A stretch of DNA of 64,000 bases from Stratiolaelaps scimitus. Taxonomy: Eukaryota > Arthropoda > Arachnida > Mesostigmata > Laelapidae. Both the position numbers and the translations under genes were made by a program. The DNA is taken from positions 1-64,000 of the forward strand of contig JABWDB010000108.1 in NCBI GenBank assembly GCA_019614645.1, in the 5' to 3' direction. The notes below the pieces were generated by a model that saw only the letters and a list, made by a program, of their open reading frames with translations, searched no databases and was not told where the DNA came from. How positions within the stretch are numbered: the first letter of the stretch is position 1; each line of letters opens with the position of its first letter. Positions 23,101 through 33,469 of the stretch are shown here, one piece after another.

Positions 23101-24978
23101 CCTTGCGAGATTGTGTCTCGATATTCAATTGAATATTTGCACTGCACCGCTTTATTCGGCTGGTTTATTTAAAGTACGGTCCGATGGTTAGAACAGAATA
23201 GGTAACAGATTTTATTTTCATAAAAAGGGACTAGAGGGTGGTGAGCCGCAGGCCAAATCACCAACCATTTGGATAGGGCCAAAGATAGTATAATCGATTT
23301 AATTAGTGAAAACTGGGCAATTTGATTCATTAATACAACGCATTTTCTTACCAGGACACCTGTATTCTCATAAGCAAAATTATTATCTAGTCAAATATCA
23401 TTCATTGCTTTTCGATTTCAGCGAACTGCGGTGGTGCTATGACGAAGCTGATGGATGTTCTAAGCGGGAGTACGATCGGCTACCCGTATACTGCAGACGA
23501 CTTCAGTAAATATGCTTCCTGGACAACAAACAATATATACAGATCTCCAAATCTACTGAGGCTGTTCTATCCGCTGATGCTCGCTTACGGGGTTTTGGGA
23601 GAGGAGAAAAAAGTCTCCATAAAGAGTGACTCGACCCAAACTGTATCAGGGTTCGACTCAACATTAAAAAGTAAAGAAGTCCAAAAGCAACTGAAGTCGT
23701 TGTACACTGCTAGCCCAAATATCATACAAGACCTTATGGAGAGGGTTAAACAAAAGATGAATGGGTATGTTTATGAAGACCGGTTTTTACGAGTCGCTTA
23801 CCTAGTCATCCACGGTAACTGCAGGGAGTTTACCGAATGCCCAAGTATCACCAGTGAAAAGACAGAAACTTGGGCTAAAGAAAGCGGAATATATTGTTCA
23901 CTTTCGAGGGCCCTATTCAGCATGAACCTCACTGTCAATGCAACGTGGTGCGAGTCCATAGCTCGACTCCAGGGGGCCGCTCAACTCTCAACGAAGTCCG
24001 TCAGTTTCATATACTCGCCCTCCTTCGTATCGCATATAATCTCACAGACGAGTTATGTAATTGAGGCGAGGAAGCTCGATGACGACGTCTTCAATCGGAG
24101 TAGAGCCCTTTGTGACATTGAAGAAAACGTCAACGATATTAAGAGGAGCCACACAATCATACCTATGGCACTCTCTGACGTACTTGGATGGCTAGAAAAC
24201 GAGTCAGTTAAGCCTAAAAGAATTAGTGGCTTCGCATTAATACTGGCTAATGCCGTAACGATCAAAAAGGCGATTTGTAACGAGGAAGGCTACGTTCCAA
24301 GCATCGATTGCGAGTAAGTAGACATGTCCAATACGCATTGATGGTGTAGTACGTCCATTGGGAACGTACATAACGGTCTCCCTCCCTAGCCAATGGTAGG
24401 TATGGAAAACGTTAGGCGCAGATGAAAGCGTATGAATTTAACGGACGATGATTGGACCTCTACTTAGACATCTGATTTAACTTCCAAATGGGTGTGGTTT
24501 GGTGAGGTCTCGGGGGCCCAAACGATTAGACTCGGGTGAAGGTTGTGCCATGTTCATTTGAATTATTCATACCAGAAAAGATTTACGATCTCGTTCTGTC
24601 GTTTAGAAAAATTACCCGAATTTCGCTAAGAAGAAAGATCTGAACTAATCGTCACGTCTACCTTGCCGTTATGGCCTCCGAATAGCTTTTTAAATGACAA
24701 CGTTATATTAAGGACATTGCTGTTATTGCAGACTTCGTCTATTTTTGGCGTTTCTTGGATTTCTTCCTGAGCCTTGTAAAGAAGAAAAGGACTTAGTCGC
24801 CAGCGACGATAAAGCGGTGGTTTATTTTACTCTTCGAGCTGCTATGCGTCGTCAATTTTCACGCGCGTCAATGAATCCCCATTTCATTAAGACCCAAAAA
24901 TTTCCAGCCAACTCTACGGCGATCGCCGAAGCAGCACAACAACTCGTCACCCACTGCCTGGAACCGATCCCCAATTGA
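16838..24978 (+). CDS. Six-exon gene for a single-pass type II membrane protein with cysteine-rich ectodomain, unknown family
   Basis: Exons 16,838-17,219, 18,765-19,022, 20,700-20,831, 22,674-22,847, 23,422-24,313 and 24,732-24,978 join in one frame to about 694 residues. Every intron is GT-AG; the first four are phase 1 and the last is phase 2. The layout is: charged cytoplasmic N-terminus (1-110), one membrane span (about 111-136), cysteine-rich exons 2-4 (137-316; 11, 6 and 6 cysteines), then a larger domain (317-694; 10 cysteines) with NxS/T sites near 484 and 488. The absence of a signal peptide and the positive charges before the span (RPKRSYRK) favour a type II orientation. Size and topology recall M13 peptidases, but there is no HExxH motif, so I do not assign it. 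The consistent phases and the long open exon 5 argue it is functional. Confidence 0.8.
17561..18220 (-). pseudogene. Tc1/mariner-type transposase, degenerate (Tc3-like)
   Basis: On the minus strand, an N-terminal DNA-binding part (ARISQRSRTVISNFLRDPG, then KKAPRRPETISARGKH) is followed by a catalytic-core part (GGGVMSWACIGYNGKT, then FIFQQNNAAVHMAEIVKEFF, then GTHHLIV). The order and motifs are those of Tc1/Tc3 transposases. The frame changes at least twice, the first catalytic Asp region reads FPMKKYS, the second catalytic position reads Asn in QQNNAAVH, and the third acidic residue is lost because the protein stops just after HHLIV. It is dead, and sits in antisense in intron 1 of the host gene. 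Confidence 0.85.
18372..18590 (-). repeat. Right terminal repeat of the Tc1/mariner-type element
   Basis: 18,372-18,527 is inverted relative to 16,133-16,262. The outer end (reading inward on the minus strand: actccccgacgaaatgatag) looks like the terminus of a Tc-type element. A matching left terminus next to the transposase remnant is not seen, so the element is truncated on that side. Confidence 0.6.
18765..19022 (+). CDS. Exon 2: rest of membrane span and 11-cysteine segment
   Basis: The acceptor cttctag ends at 18,764 and the donor gtaagt starts at 19,023; phase 1 at both ends. It encodes VLLIGVMGG (completing the span), then a cysteine-dense stretch with 11 cysteines, including TCKCNVIGHEFYMNRCQYKC, and one sequon at NAT near residue 149. 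The cysteine spacing suggests a disulfide-rich stalk. A direct fragment and a full inverted copy exist in the left locus (11.5-11.9 kb). Confidence 0.85.
19120..19192. repeat. AT dinucleotide microsatellites
   Basis: Two (AT)n tracts: one of about 9 units forms the loop of the inverted repeat at 19,093-19,162, and one of about 15 units follows directly at 19,162-19,192. Confidence 0.9.
19779..20330 (-). pseudogene. Reverse-transcriptase fragment with YADD box
   Basis: On the minus strand, GIDLTASDCYADDLCAQAK contains the YADD polymerase box (20,182-20,193). Sequence further along (ADIVKMFELPKLRVLYSPWQ) is open for 85 codons at 19,779-20,036 and may be the same element, but I cannot place it in a clade. 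A 28S rRNA shard sits between the two pieces. It is a decayed non-LTR-type fragment in antisense to the host gene. Confidence 0.5.
20094..20134 (+). pseudogene. 28S rRNA shard (about 41 bases)
   Basis: ctaattagtgacgcgcatga continuing to ggattaacgagattcccac is, from memory, a perfect match to the universally conserved 28S segment between the R2 and R1 insertion sites. It ends abruptly on both sides (cgtcat-like on the left altered to catcatt; ccggatg on the right). Confidence 0.8.
20700..20831 (+). CDS. Exon 3: six-cysteine module
   Basis: The acceptor attatttag ends at 20,699 and the donor gtaagaaa starts at 20,832; phase 1 at both ends, so the exon is symmetric. It encodes ETTTDPVCSVTCAEIFKYVC, then a stretch to TDFICQC, with six cysteines in 43 codons. 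Six cysteines in one symmetric exon look like a self-contained small disulfide module. The left locus has no trace of this exon. Confidence 0.8.
21280..21835 (+). pseudogene. Retroelement ORF1/Gag fragment with zinc knuckles
   Basis: The second half translates to CRCLQTRHVKADC, CYRCKSFGP and CLKCGSSDHH, degenerate CCHC knuckles in a row, as in ORF1 of non-LTR elements. The upstream frame 21,282-21,587 (ending VQGARVRREESSISS) could be the preceding Gag domain. Frames are broken between the parts. Confidence 0.5.
22385..22528 (-). mobile_element. tRNA-derived SINE, minus strand
   Basis: The same element as at 9,489-9,638, inverted: ggtaaaggtaaaggtgtatt tail on the left, gcttaagctctc body, B box reading ggttcgaggcc on the minus strand, and the ccaccgcgctg head on the right. 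The B box here is the canonical form. It lies within intron 3. Confidence 0.85.
22674..22847 (+). CDS. Exon 4: six-cysteine module
   Basis: The acceptor gacgtcag ends at 22,673 and the donor gtaagtaa starts at 22,848; phase 1 at both ends. It encodes GEKECIKDHQCRRLMTLYPC, then NRGSVICSKNC and FNGYCFLKS, with six cysteines in 57 codons and one NRT sequon. A frameshifted paralog is at 11,948-12,087. Confidence 0.85.
22848..23421 (+). other. Intron 4
   Basis: 574 bases, with no internal gene seen. The first 100 bases match the sequence after pseudo-exon 4. It ends in ttcgatttcag. Confidence 0.8.
23422..24313 (+). CDS. Exon 5: large ectodomain
   Basis: The acceptor gatttcag ends at 23,421 and the donor gtaagtag starts at 24,314 (phase 1 in, phase 2 out). 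It encodes 296 uninterrupted codons, by far the longest open frame in the window: NCGGAMTKLMDVLSG, then LLRLFYPLMLAYGVLG, NCREFTEC, SMNLTVNATWCESIARLQ and CNEEGYVPSIDCE. It has eight cysteines and several NxS/T sites, fitting an extracellular helical domain. I see no catalytic motif. I do not recognise the family. The left locus has lost this exon entirely. Confidence 0.85.
24314..24731 (+). other. Intron 5
   Basis: 418 bases, with no internal gene. The 3' half is conserved with the sequence before pseudo-exon 6 (tcgttctgtcgtttagaaaa; gttatggcctcc). It ends in ttattgcag. Confidence 0.8.
24732..24978 (+). CDS. Exon 6: C-terminal part and stop
   Basis: The acceptor ttattgcag ends at 24,731. 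In phase 2 it continues E-LRLFLAFLGFLPEPCKEE, then KAVVYFTLRAAMRRQF, and ends HCLEPIPN before TGA at 24,976. Two cysteines. Two further decayed copies of this exon lie at 12,684-12,920 and 48,648-48,770. No convincing polyadenylation signal directly follows; an AATAAA at 25,738 is the first I notice. Confidence 0.85.
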
Positions 24979-25130
24979 ACTTCACTGGAGTGTTGCCACC
25001 GGAGATAGTAGGATTTATTGTGAATACTTGATTCTTTCATATTAATCGTCGGGAAGTAGACTTAACAGTTGTCTTAAGGCAGTTATTTGACATTGGTTAG
25101 AACGGTCATGTTTGGTAAACACGTTTACAG

Positions 25131-26488
25131 GCTCGTAGTTCTGGAAAGTGGGTACAGCAGAACACTTCCAGATTTCGAACCCGGAGAAATGGAAGGAAGA
25201 AATTAGATTCAAAGAATAATGGGGACATCCGAGATGACTCAAGGATTCAGGCGTGTGCGACCTCTAACTGGAATACGATAAGACACAACAAGAACGACAT
25301 TCAATATAATCGAAATGGATTAGGGGCCACGCAATGTAAATAATGACCTAATATGCATCTACAAAAACACAACATTCTCAACGAAGCCGGGCGCAGTTGA
25401 TCAGCTCCAAGCATTCGCAAAAACCCGTAACACAGTCGAAACTTGCTAAATGAAAAAGTCAGATGCATAGCTTTCCAGAAGAAAATACCTAATATTTTGT
25501 GCACCTATCCGTTTTCAGGTAATATCCGCCGGCTGACAAATGTTGAGCAACTGGCACTCAGTTAATGTTAGGCGCTTCTATTGTTGATAAGTCAAACAGA
25601 ACTTCGAATATCCAACGCTGATAATGTTATCGCACTCTATAGCATATCTATATCCAGCTATACTAGGAAATATAGTTCCTCTTATTAGTCCGTAAGTATT
25701 TGCATTGTTGTAATAGCTACAGAAGTGAAAGCGATTCAATAAAGACCTTTTATATTTTGAAAGCGTTGATTATGACCGAATCACTCAATACCTATTAACA
25801 ATAGATTGGAGCCATATATTCGCTTGCGCGCAATCAGCAGATGAGCTGTGCAACATTTGGCATACGATTATGTGTGAGCTCGTAGGTTCACTGGTCCCAC
25901 ATCGCGTGCATCAAAAGACGGGTCGTATCTATACTCACATGGACTGGCTGTACAGAGGTTCATAGCTTACTCACATGATCAATCACTGTTTTATGGTTGC
26001 ACGACGAAAGCGCCTTAAAATAAAAGATGGCTTGGAAATTTTGATTAAAGATGACTGGACAAAAATGACTGATAATAATGAAAGAACAACGATTCAATGT
26101 GGTTGTTTAAGCTAACATACTCATCAAGTAACTTCAACACTACCAACAGCACCGATATCGTCGGCAATAGAACTATAATAGTGACCTGTCAGCAGTCTAT
26201 GAGCATGGACTCGGAACACAGTTTAGAATCGGAGGGTTTACCTATCTCTGTTAGAGCTGCACTTTTTCTGACCTATCTTGTAAGTGTCGTTAATCTTTCG
26301 AACATACCTGGACGCATTCGAAGTACCCAACAGGCACAAAGTCATCGGGTCTGCCCAGTGACGAAGCCAGGTATAAAGACTAACCCGAAAAAAAAAACCA
26401 TTATTCTTTGAATCTAATTTCGTCCTGCCATTTCTCCGGGTTCGAAATCTGGAAGTGTTCTGCTGTACCCACTTGCCAGAACTACGAA
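25131..26488. mobile_element. Segment bounded by 91-base inverted repeats
   Basis: 25,131-25,221 and 26,398-26,488 are nearly perfect reverse complements (outer end gctcgtagttctgg, inner end agaataatgg). They enclose about 1.2 kb without recognisable coding sequence. This could be a non-autonomous DNA transposon, or a single repeat present twice in opposite orientation; no target-site duplication is evident. Confidence 0.5.
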
Positions 26489-26499
26489 CGAAACCAAAA

Positions 26500-27175
26500 C
26501 CGTGTCTCTCCCCGCGATAGATTCAAATTGTCAGGGTACCTTATACATTGTGGAAACTGGCACTACGCATTAATATCTGTAGAGGTCTCTAGGCTATTTC
26601 CTGTAGTAGGGCAACAATCGCGTAGGAGTGGAATTTTAACTAATGCAAGTCACTGTTAAACCCTATTTTCCCATATTGTTCAGATTTAGGATCATGGAAC
26701 AGGTTAATTGAGAGCGTTGTGTAGGGATTGTTTTCGGTAGGAACGTGAACGAAGAAGTTTTGAGAGAAGTACATGCAGTTTACATGTGATAAGATTGAAG
26801 AATGATCCGTAATAGTCATAATAAGTACTACCGCCCGCTGGTGGCGCGAGTGTCAAGAAATATCAAAAAAAAAGGCATCCTTCGCACGTACTTAGGAGAG
26901 ATAGAGACTAAAAGAAGTTCTGACTAAAAGAAGTTCTGGGATGCGACAGCCCAAGATGCAGTAGCACGTAATTATACGAGGGAAAGCCATAATAGGCAGA
27001 GCTAACACAATGAGGCCAAACTGTTACATGGCTCAGAGTTTGGAGGTATTATGGCACTCTATTGGTTATGGACAACCAGTTCTATTTTCTATGTATTCTG
27101 TTCTTGTTAGAGAATATAATCAGTTATAAAAAAACTCACGTTTAGATGCGATGTGCTATGGTGTCGATGGGACAG
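26500..27175 (+). other. Unassigned sequence and flank-repeat fragment
   Basis: 26,930-27,170 is a copy of the family seen at 3,540-3,790 and 15,720-16,010 (gcagagctaacacaatgagg; ctatgtattctgttcttg). The rest has no recognisable gene. Confidence 0.5.
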
Positions 27176-28115
27176 TGATTCCCGTGACAGAATTTATAGA
27201 ATAATTATTGAAAAAACGTTAATGCAAACCTTGTCTCTCTTGCTAATTAGTAAAAGAGGCGCAAATGTGCCTGTGGCTGACTCCCTACTTTCATTATATA
27301 GAGTACAGATTGTTTGAATCATCTCTGGACTATCAAAAAACTGGTTTAGTTACTAAGGATTGTAACTATTGGATCCCCAAATACACGATAAGTGGGTGAA
27401 GGTAAAGGTTTTGTTTTATTAAAAGTTTTTACTTACACTAATACCTAACATGAGGAAATTAGAGCAATGGCTACAAAAAATGAACGGTTGAAATGGTGAA
27501 AGTTATCCCAAAGGCAAACGCGACCGTCAATGTGGATATCGGTATCAGTAACAGAATGCCTCCATACTATTCTGTTGTCGACCAGCCCGCTCTCGCTCCA
27601 TAGGGCCACCTCTCGTATTACTGAGTGACGACGTTGATAAGTAGATTAGATTTTAGAAAGATTAGATTTTACGAATCTAATCTATTTCTCGGGGTTGGAG
27701 TGCCACATCATAATTGCTTCGGGACGTGCAGTTCAGGTCGGCGTTGTCATCGGCTGTTATCGTTACTTACTCCAGGTGACGAAGTCCGCCTAAATTGCAT
27801 GTAATCAGAACATGAACGGACCAAGAATAGACCCTTGACGAGTTCCAATTTCAATCACCCGCCGATAAGATTTGAAGCCATCATCGAATCAAACCAGTTT
27901 ACCACCCCCGCCCGGCAGCCCAGGAATTCCAGTGCTTGTGAGAAAAGAGTGGCATAGGCAATTGAAAGCTGGAAATGGTTTTATTTTCTGTAGCCTCCGC
28001 TATTTCATGCCACATATGCGCCAGTGCGAGCTCAGTTGAGCGGGCCTTTCGAAAACCAAATTGACAAGCGGAGAAAAATTTTCTAGGAAATTTTCTATGG
28101 ACTCAAGGTGCCTTT

Positions 28116-28664
28116 CTAATTTGACCATTCCAGAGGCATGGTCGCGAAGTGATCGTTTAACTCATTTGGAATTTCCTGGGAGTCTGTCAAATCCTTATCA
28201 TTCACGACAAGACTGTTCGGTAGAGTCGCCTTTTGATAACCACGTACGCAGATAGAATTTAAAAAACCCCACAACATTTTCGAACCACAACCCCACACAG
28301 TTTCCTTGTTGAACTGGCCAAACCGTGTTTCGCAAAATGTTTTTCTGGCAACATACCTACGGAGCCTAAGGCAATATGCAGATTTAGATTCAGGGGATCT
28401 TGTCTTTAGGTACCATCGATACAATCTATCAACTGTATGGCGCAGCCTCGCTAAAAGCTGAAATCTCTTTAGACGAGGAATGGACGTGTTTTCAAAGCTT
28501 GTGGAACATGTCTTGTACTCTCTAGACATTATTAGTACTGAGCTAAAGGCCTTGAACGCTCCATCGACTTCATCCGTATCATAGATATTGATCCAACTAT
28601 GTTTATCCAGCCTCTCAATGAACTGTGCAATACTTGCACCACTATGCTGTCTAACCAATGTCAA
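28116..28664 (-). pseudogene. LINE linker between endonuclease and reverse transcriptase
   Basis: 182 open codons with a basic, arginine-rich stretch (KRFQLLARLRHTVDRLYRWY) and WGFLNSICVRGYQKATLPNS, then NDKDLTDSQEIPNELNDHFA. The order of a W/F-rich turn followed by a conserved 'new domain, NDHF' stretch is typical of the region just before the polymerase in Jockey/CR1-like LINEs. The second copy at 63,485-63,943 keeps most of it. Confidence 0.65.
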
Positions 28665-28774
28665 CGTCTAGGGCAAGAAATTCCTTTCATCACTAAAAGG
28701 GCCTTCCCGTTAACGTGACCACGAGAAGGTACGACGGAGTACACCATGCAGCCGGGGAAATATCAACGAATCCC

Positions 28775-29176
28775 TCAGTTCCCGATCCCTATGTGATCGA
28801 TGCATGTGCCAGATGTGGGGCAAGTTACTTTGTCCACAACATGTTGCAAGTTTCTGGATGAAAAGAACGAAACATAACCTTCGCTAAAAGAACTAGCTAG
28901 CAAATCAATGTTAGCATCACCCGTCACTATACAAGGCAGGTCATCACAAGGTAGAATGTCTTCGAGCACGTTAAGCAGAGAGTCTCTATATATGAAATTA
29001 CAACAGTAGAAGCCTATTAAGTGACCCTCGAAACCGTGCTTCCTCAGTCGAACACAAACTGCCTGCACGTTTCCGTCTTCGCGGCTACTTGACTCTGAAT
29101 CAAAAATGTCACAGCCTCTGCGAATATACACACTCACGTCCTCGCACAAGCCCCTCTCTACCTGCCAAGTGCACAT
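28775..29176 (-). pseudogene. LINE apurinic-type endonuclease domain
   Basis: VSVYIRRGCDIFDSESSS, then VCVRLRKHGFEGHLIGFYC, PCIVTGDANIDLLASSFS and GTCIDHIGIGN are the ordered motifs of the endonuclease of non-LTR elements (the GDAN/D and IDHI blocks carry active-site residues). The N-terminal third with the first catalytic Asn and Glu is outside the open frame. Confidence 0.8.
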
Positions 29177-29312
29177 TTCCCCATCTCACCATTTTTGTAG
29201 AAGTGTCGTCATAAGTAGCCACGGCTACCGTGGACATTTTCGCTCGGAACGAGTACCCGCTAACCTAAACCACGACCCTAAACCCCGAACCTGGACGCCT
29301 AAGACAGCATAA

Positions 29313-30329
29313 TTCAACGGTGTATGCAGTGTAGCGGTCATTGTCGTAACGGACGACTACAGCCCGGTTTCCTTGACGAAATACCAACGCGAAAAGCGCC
29401 ACTCGAGTGGGTACATGCTAATCATCTAGGCCCACTCACGACGTCATCATTAATAGGCAATCACATATAGTGCATTTGTTATTGCTTATTACATAATCGT
29501 GATTGTTTGAATTTTGGCGCGTTGAGAGAGGTCTTTGTCCTGATTCTGACCTGTTACGTTTGACTAGCAGTTAATTTCATATTTGCCGCCAATTCAGTCT
29601 GCAAGCAGTAAGCCGCATGGTTAACAATTCTCGCCTTGTCGTCAATTTAGCTAACGAAGATCGTTATGTAGATAGAGGACGTTGTTGAGCTGGAACCACG
29701 CGTCGCGTAGTAAACAGGTAAGTTAGAGATATCTTTATTTCTTGGCTTATTCAACATTTCCTATTTCTTAATGCAACGTTTGGTTTCATAAATACAATTG
29801 TCTCTTCGTTGAATTCCGTCGACTTAGCAGAATTTTATGTTTTCATGCTTGCATAGCTTGCGTATTTTTTGAGCAACCTAGTAAAAATTGTTAGATACTC
29901 TATTTTCCTCTCTTGTTACTATTTGTAACATTTGACGCCCAACATATGTTTGATACATTCCCACACTAATTAATTAGCTCGATCTCGTTTTGCTCACATT
30001 TTTGAAAACTTTTAGATAAATTAAATAATCTGTCCTGGTGAAGCACGAATATCAATCCAAATAAAACTTCACCGATTCCAAAATATCACCGATTAAGAGA
30101 TAAAAAAAGTATAGATAAGAAAGTGCACTATAATGAAGAAACTGGTAGAAACAAAGACGTCGTCCGTTGCGACACCAGAGCGGCAGAGGGCCACGCTCTA
30201 ATGTGCAATACTTTTGTAGTCCCCTCGATCATAGCGCCCCCTTGCTGTCCCTAAGGAACCAACTTAAGTCAGTTTCCGATTATGAACCCTTCCGCTTAAC
30301 GCAGGTTACACCACTTAGATCTATTTTTT
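29313..30329. other. No gene recognised
   Basis: An AT-rich kilobase with no frame or repeat I can assign. Because a BEL/Pao gag follows, part of it may be the 5' LTR or leader of that element, but I cannot place LTR ends. Confidence 0.4.
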
Positions 30330-31240
30330 GCCCAATCAAATGAATTACAAAGTCGTTTAGCTCCGGTTGTCAAGAGTAAGGATGTGGGAACTCTGGCTTC
30401 ATTAGTGCAGGTGCAGATAGATAAGCTCCAAAATATGCAAGTCATTGTAGTAGGGCATGACCCTCAAAGTGCATTAGAGCGTCTCCCCGCCTTTGTTCAA
30501 GTGGACAGTTCAAACACCAAGCTACCGGAGGCTAAGATATAGCCATTCTATGGTGACCAGACGGAATTTTTGATCTATTTAGATCAGTTAAAGAAGCGTG
30601 TCCACGAGAAATCTTCATTAAGTGATTTTTACAAGCATCAGCATTATTATGAAGTTTGTAGCAAGAACCAGCACCAAGACCCGTCATGAAGATGCATTTT
30701 AGAGAAGCAACGAATGAAGAATCGCGACTATATAATCGCAAGAAATACGGGTGTGTGCCATTTATGGTCTTTGGTTTTTTTTCCAAAATATTTAAGCTCC
30801 CCAAAGTATCAATGAAATAGGAGGTTGTGTGGAATATTAGATTAATCTAATTAGATTTAGATTAGATTAGATTAATCTAATGTATACATCATTACGTAAG
30901 GCTATACCAGATATGTTAGCAATGTTAGCAGTGCGTGTTCCTTCTTGGCTCATTGAATGATTAAGAGCAAGGTGGGGGCAAATGAGCATGCCAATTTGAG
31001 TCCGTAATGTTGCAGAAAATTGTTCAATTTCAGATGTTGCGAGCTAACAGCCGAGCAAATACAAAAGTCTCTCAAAATGAAGGATGAGGGACCTGGTGTT
31101 GCTGAAATGGTCCAAGAAAGGAGAAGCAATTGCACGTTGCTAATGTGTAATCAAACTAATAGGCACAAAGTTGTAGATAGCAAAACGACGTGTTTTATCG
31201 GTTCAGGTCATCATGACTCGACAGAAGCCTAACGATGAAT
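30330..31240 (+). pseudogene. BEL/Pao-type Gag fragment
   Basis: A frame from about 30,360 reads LASLVQVQIDKLQNMQ, then LPEAKI-stop-PFYGDQTEF and KRVHEKSSLSDFYKHQ. This matches the BEL/Pao Gag pattern 'LP.(I/L)..F.GD...F..F......VH....LS...K'. A later piece, CTLLMCNQTNRHKVV then CFIGSGHHDSTEA, looks like the degenerate zinc knuckle that follows. A TAG interrupts the middle. Confidence 0.6.
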
Positions 31241-31939
31241 GAATAGGATGCGAAAGATAATCGAAGCTAAAGTGTGTAGAAAATGAAATGCTTTAAAATA
31301 GTGGGCCTCAATTTCTCATTTCGGAGAGACACTATCCGGACTTGTAAGCCGCGGAGGCCCAAATGAATCTTCGGCTTCGGCTTGCTAATTGTAGATGGTT
31401 CTGTCAATCAGAAGGACAAGTTCCAGAAGATGGGGTATCCGGAAATTTTTTTATTATTTTCCAGGTTCGTCTGGGTGTTCCGGCGAAGATGTTTCGGCGG
31501 GCGTGTCTCTCGTGTCAGGAACTCTTTCCGTGTTAAGTGCTCTCCTGAGCAAAAAAGCTTCTCTTAACACAGGCTCTAGCTTGCTCTCTGGGTGGGGCAT
31601 ATTGCGTCTCCTGAGAAATAGTCCTCTAACGGGTATAACAATAAATGGATTCAAACTTTTTATTTATGAGGACGTATCTTATTGGGAGGCCCTTTTCGAA
31701 TACGCCATTCGAGACTCGTCACCTTTTTATGAGGACACATGAAAAGTTTACGTAATTATTGATTATGGGTGATCATCGAAAGCAAACCATGCATCTTCAA
31801 ACGAAGTAAGTAGTGACTGACCTCAGGACATTATTTTGGATACTCCGGATGAGGCGGTTGGTAAAGTCAACCAAGTGCAGCAAACGTGTTTGTGATGAAG
31901 TTTTAACGTACTCGCATGACCTCACTCACTAGCAGACAC
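31241..31939. other. No gene recognised
   Basis: The overlapping frames at 31,382-31,742 (one reading SGEDVSAGVSLVSGTLSVLS) are not a family I recognise. Confidence 0.35.
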
Positions 31940-32387
31940 AACCGTTCATCAATAAACAGCAACCTTAGTCAGTCGCCCGACAACTCAATCAATCAATCAC
32001 GATTCGCGCAGTCAATCTCGGCAGCGACATAAACGAGGTGCAGTCTGACGAAAACGGAGTGGAACCGCGCGATCACGGACTCGGGGAAGTTCGTGTCTCT
32101 TGAAAAATGTGATTCAAGGAGAACTCCTGATTAAATGAGCCGATAAGTGCAACAGAAGGATAGAAGGACAACCCACAAGCCTAAACGAGACCGTAAACAA
32201 TAGAAATTATGCTACACAACGACACGATCCCCAGACCATGACAGTGGTTGTGCAGAATAATGGACAATCTTCCTAGAAGCATGGAATTGAACAAGCAAAC
32301 CCCGTACAGGTAAGTGGCACATTTCAGGTCAGTGTTCGGCGATCGACACCGCATATTTCTGAACAGTCTGCGGCGACCCAGAATGAT

Positions 32388-33290
32388 GTGGCACTTAGGA
32401 TTGGAGAAGAACCGTATGCGTCACTGCAGGCACTAATTATGGCCCTCGGGGAACGACACAAAACTCACCGGAATGTAATATTCCAAAGGGCAAATCAAGG
32501 ACGAGTTCTCCTTGATTTGCTCTTTTGGCAAATCGAGGCCAAGTTCATGGACGAGGAATTTGTAGAACGCATGGGCCAAGAAGTGCAGTGAGCCGCGTAC
32601 GAAAACTACGAGCAACACATGCTCCGAGACAAGCGTTTCTTCGGCACGCGGCTTTCGATGGTCAGAGTGACTCCTTCGAAAAAATATTTTCGAAGGAGTC
32701 ACTCTCTCGTAGTTTTCGTAAGCGGCTCGCTTCACTTGTCGACAATCGAGATAGTGATATGCACACTGAAGACGTGTGAAGATATTGAGAAACCCCTTCG
32801 GAAGACTGAAGGAGATGACTAAGCACGAGTCGCCCTATGGAACAAGCCGAGGACTTGAACGGCGTGCAAAACTGTTCCCAGACACCACGGACGAATGCAC
32901 GAGAGACTGGGGAACATGATTCACGCAGCACTTTAGAATGTCGAAACTGCGAATGGACGATGGAAAATACCCCAAAGAGTGCGCCGCGATAAGGCAAACC
33001 TGAGGCATATGCCGTAAAAAGAAACCACTACGCTCAAGTCTGCAAGCCACCAGAAACATAAGTCTGGGTGGTAACAGGCAATAGAAGCGAAACTGTTATC
33101 CTAGACATCACAGACGAATACGCGATGCACGAGTCTGGGGAACATAATTCGCGCAGCACTTTACAGTGTCGAAACTGTGGAAGACACCCCAAAGAGTGCG
33201 CCGCGATAAGGCAAACCTGGGCCATATGCTTTTAAATAGAACCACTATACTCAATTCTGCAAATCAGCATAAACATAACGCCTGCGTGCT
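32388..33290 (+). pseudogene. Gypsy 1 Gag with tandemly duplicated zinc knuckle
   Basis: The frame at 32,388 (RIGEEPYASLQALIMALGE) precedes two knuckle regions at about 32,930-33,050 and 33,150-33,270. Each reads CRNC or CRNCGRHPKECAAIRQ followed by a second cysteine pair. They arise from a roughly 210-base tandem duplication sharing the 29-base run around aaagagtgcgccgcgataag. Confidence 0.7.
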
Positions 33291-33469
33291 ACGAGTCGAA
33301 GAATGGTATATGAATGACTCGGTTCAGACAAACCACAAATATGCTCTAAACAGAAACTACAGGGAGCGTGCCGAAAAGAAAACTATGTCAGTCTGAGGGA
33401 GGTATTCACCCGTGAAGATACAGTGTACAAGTTCGCACGTACACCACCTGTCGCAGAGACAGAAGCAAT

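Larger units (their letters stand above)
27180..29312 (-). mobile_element. Non-LTR retrotransposon, truncated copy 1
   Basis: Read right to left: an endonuclease part (29,176-28,775), a linker (28,664-28,116), the middle of a reverse transcriptase (about 28,030-27,860), then non-coding 3' sequence. The palm with the YADD box is missing, as are the start of the endonuclease and most of ORF1. The left part (27,180-28,660) is repeated almost exactly at 62,264-64,000. The sequence from 27,500 to 27,780 resembles the exon-1 leader of the gene family. Confidence 0.75.

Noticed and set aside
16838..24978. M13 (neprilysin-like) peptidase identity for the intact gene
   Set aside because: Length and type II topology fit, but I find no HExxH or NAxY-type motif and no convincing N-terminal domain match.
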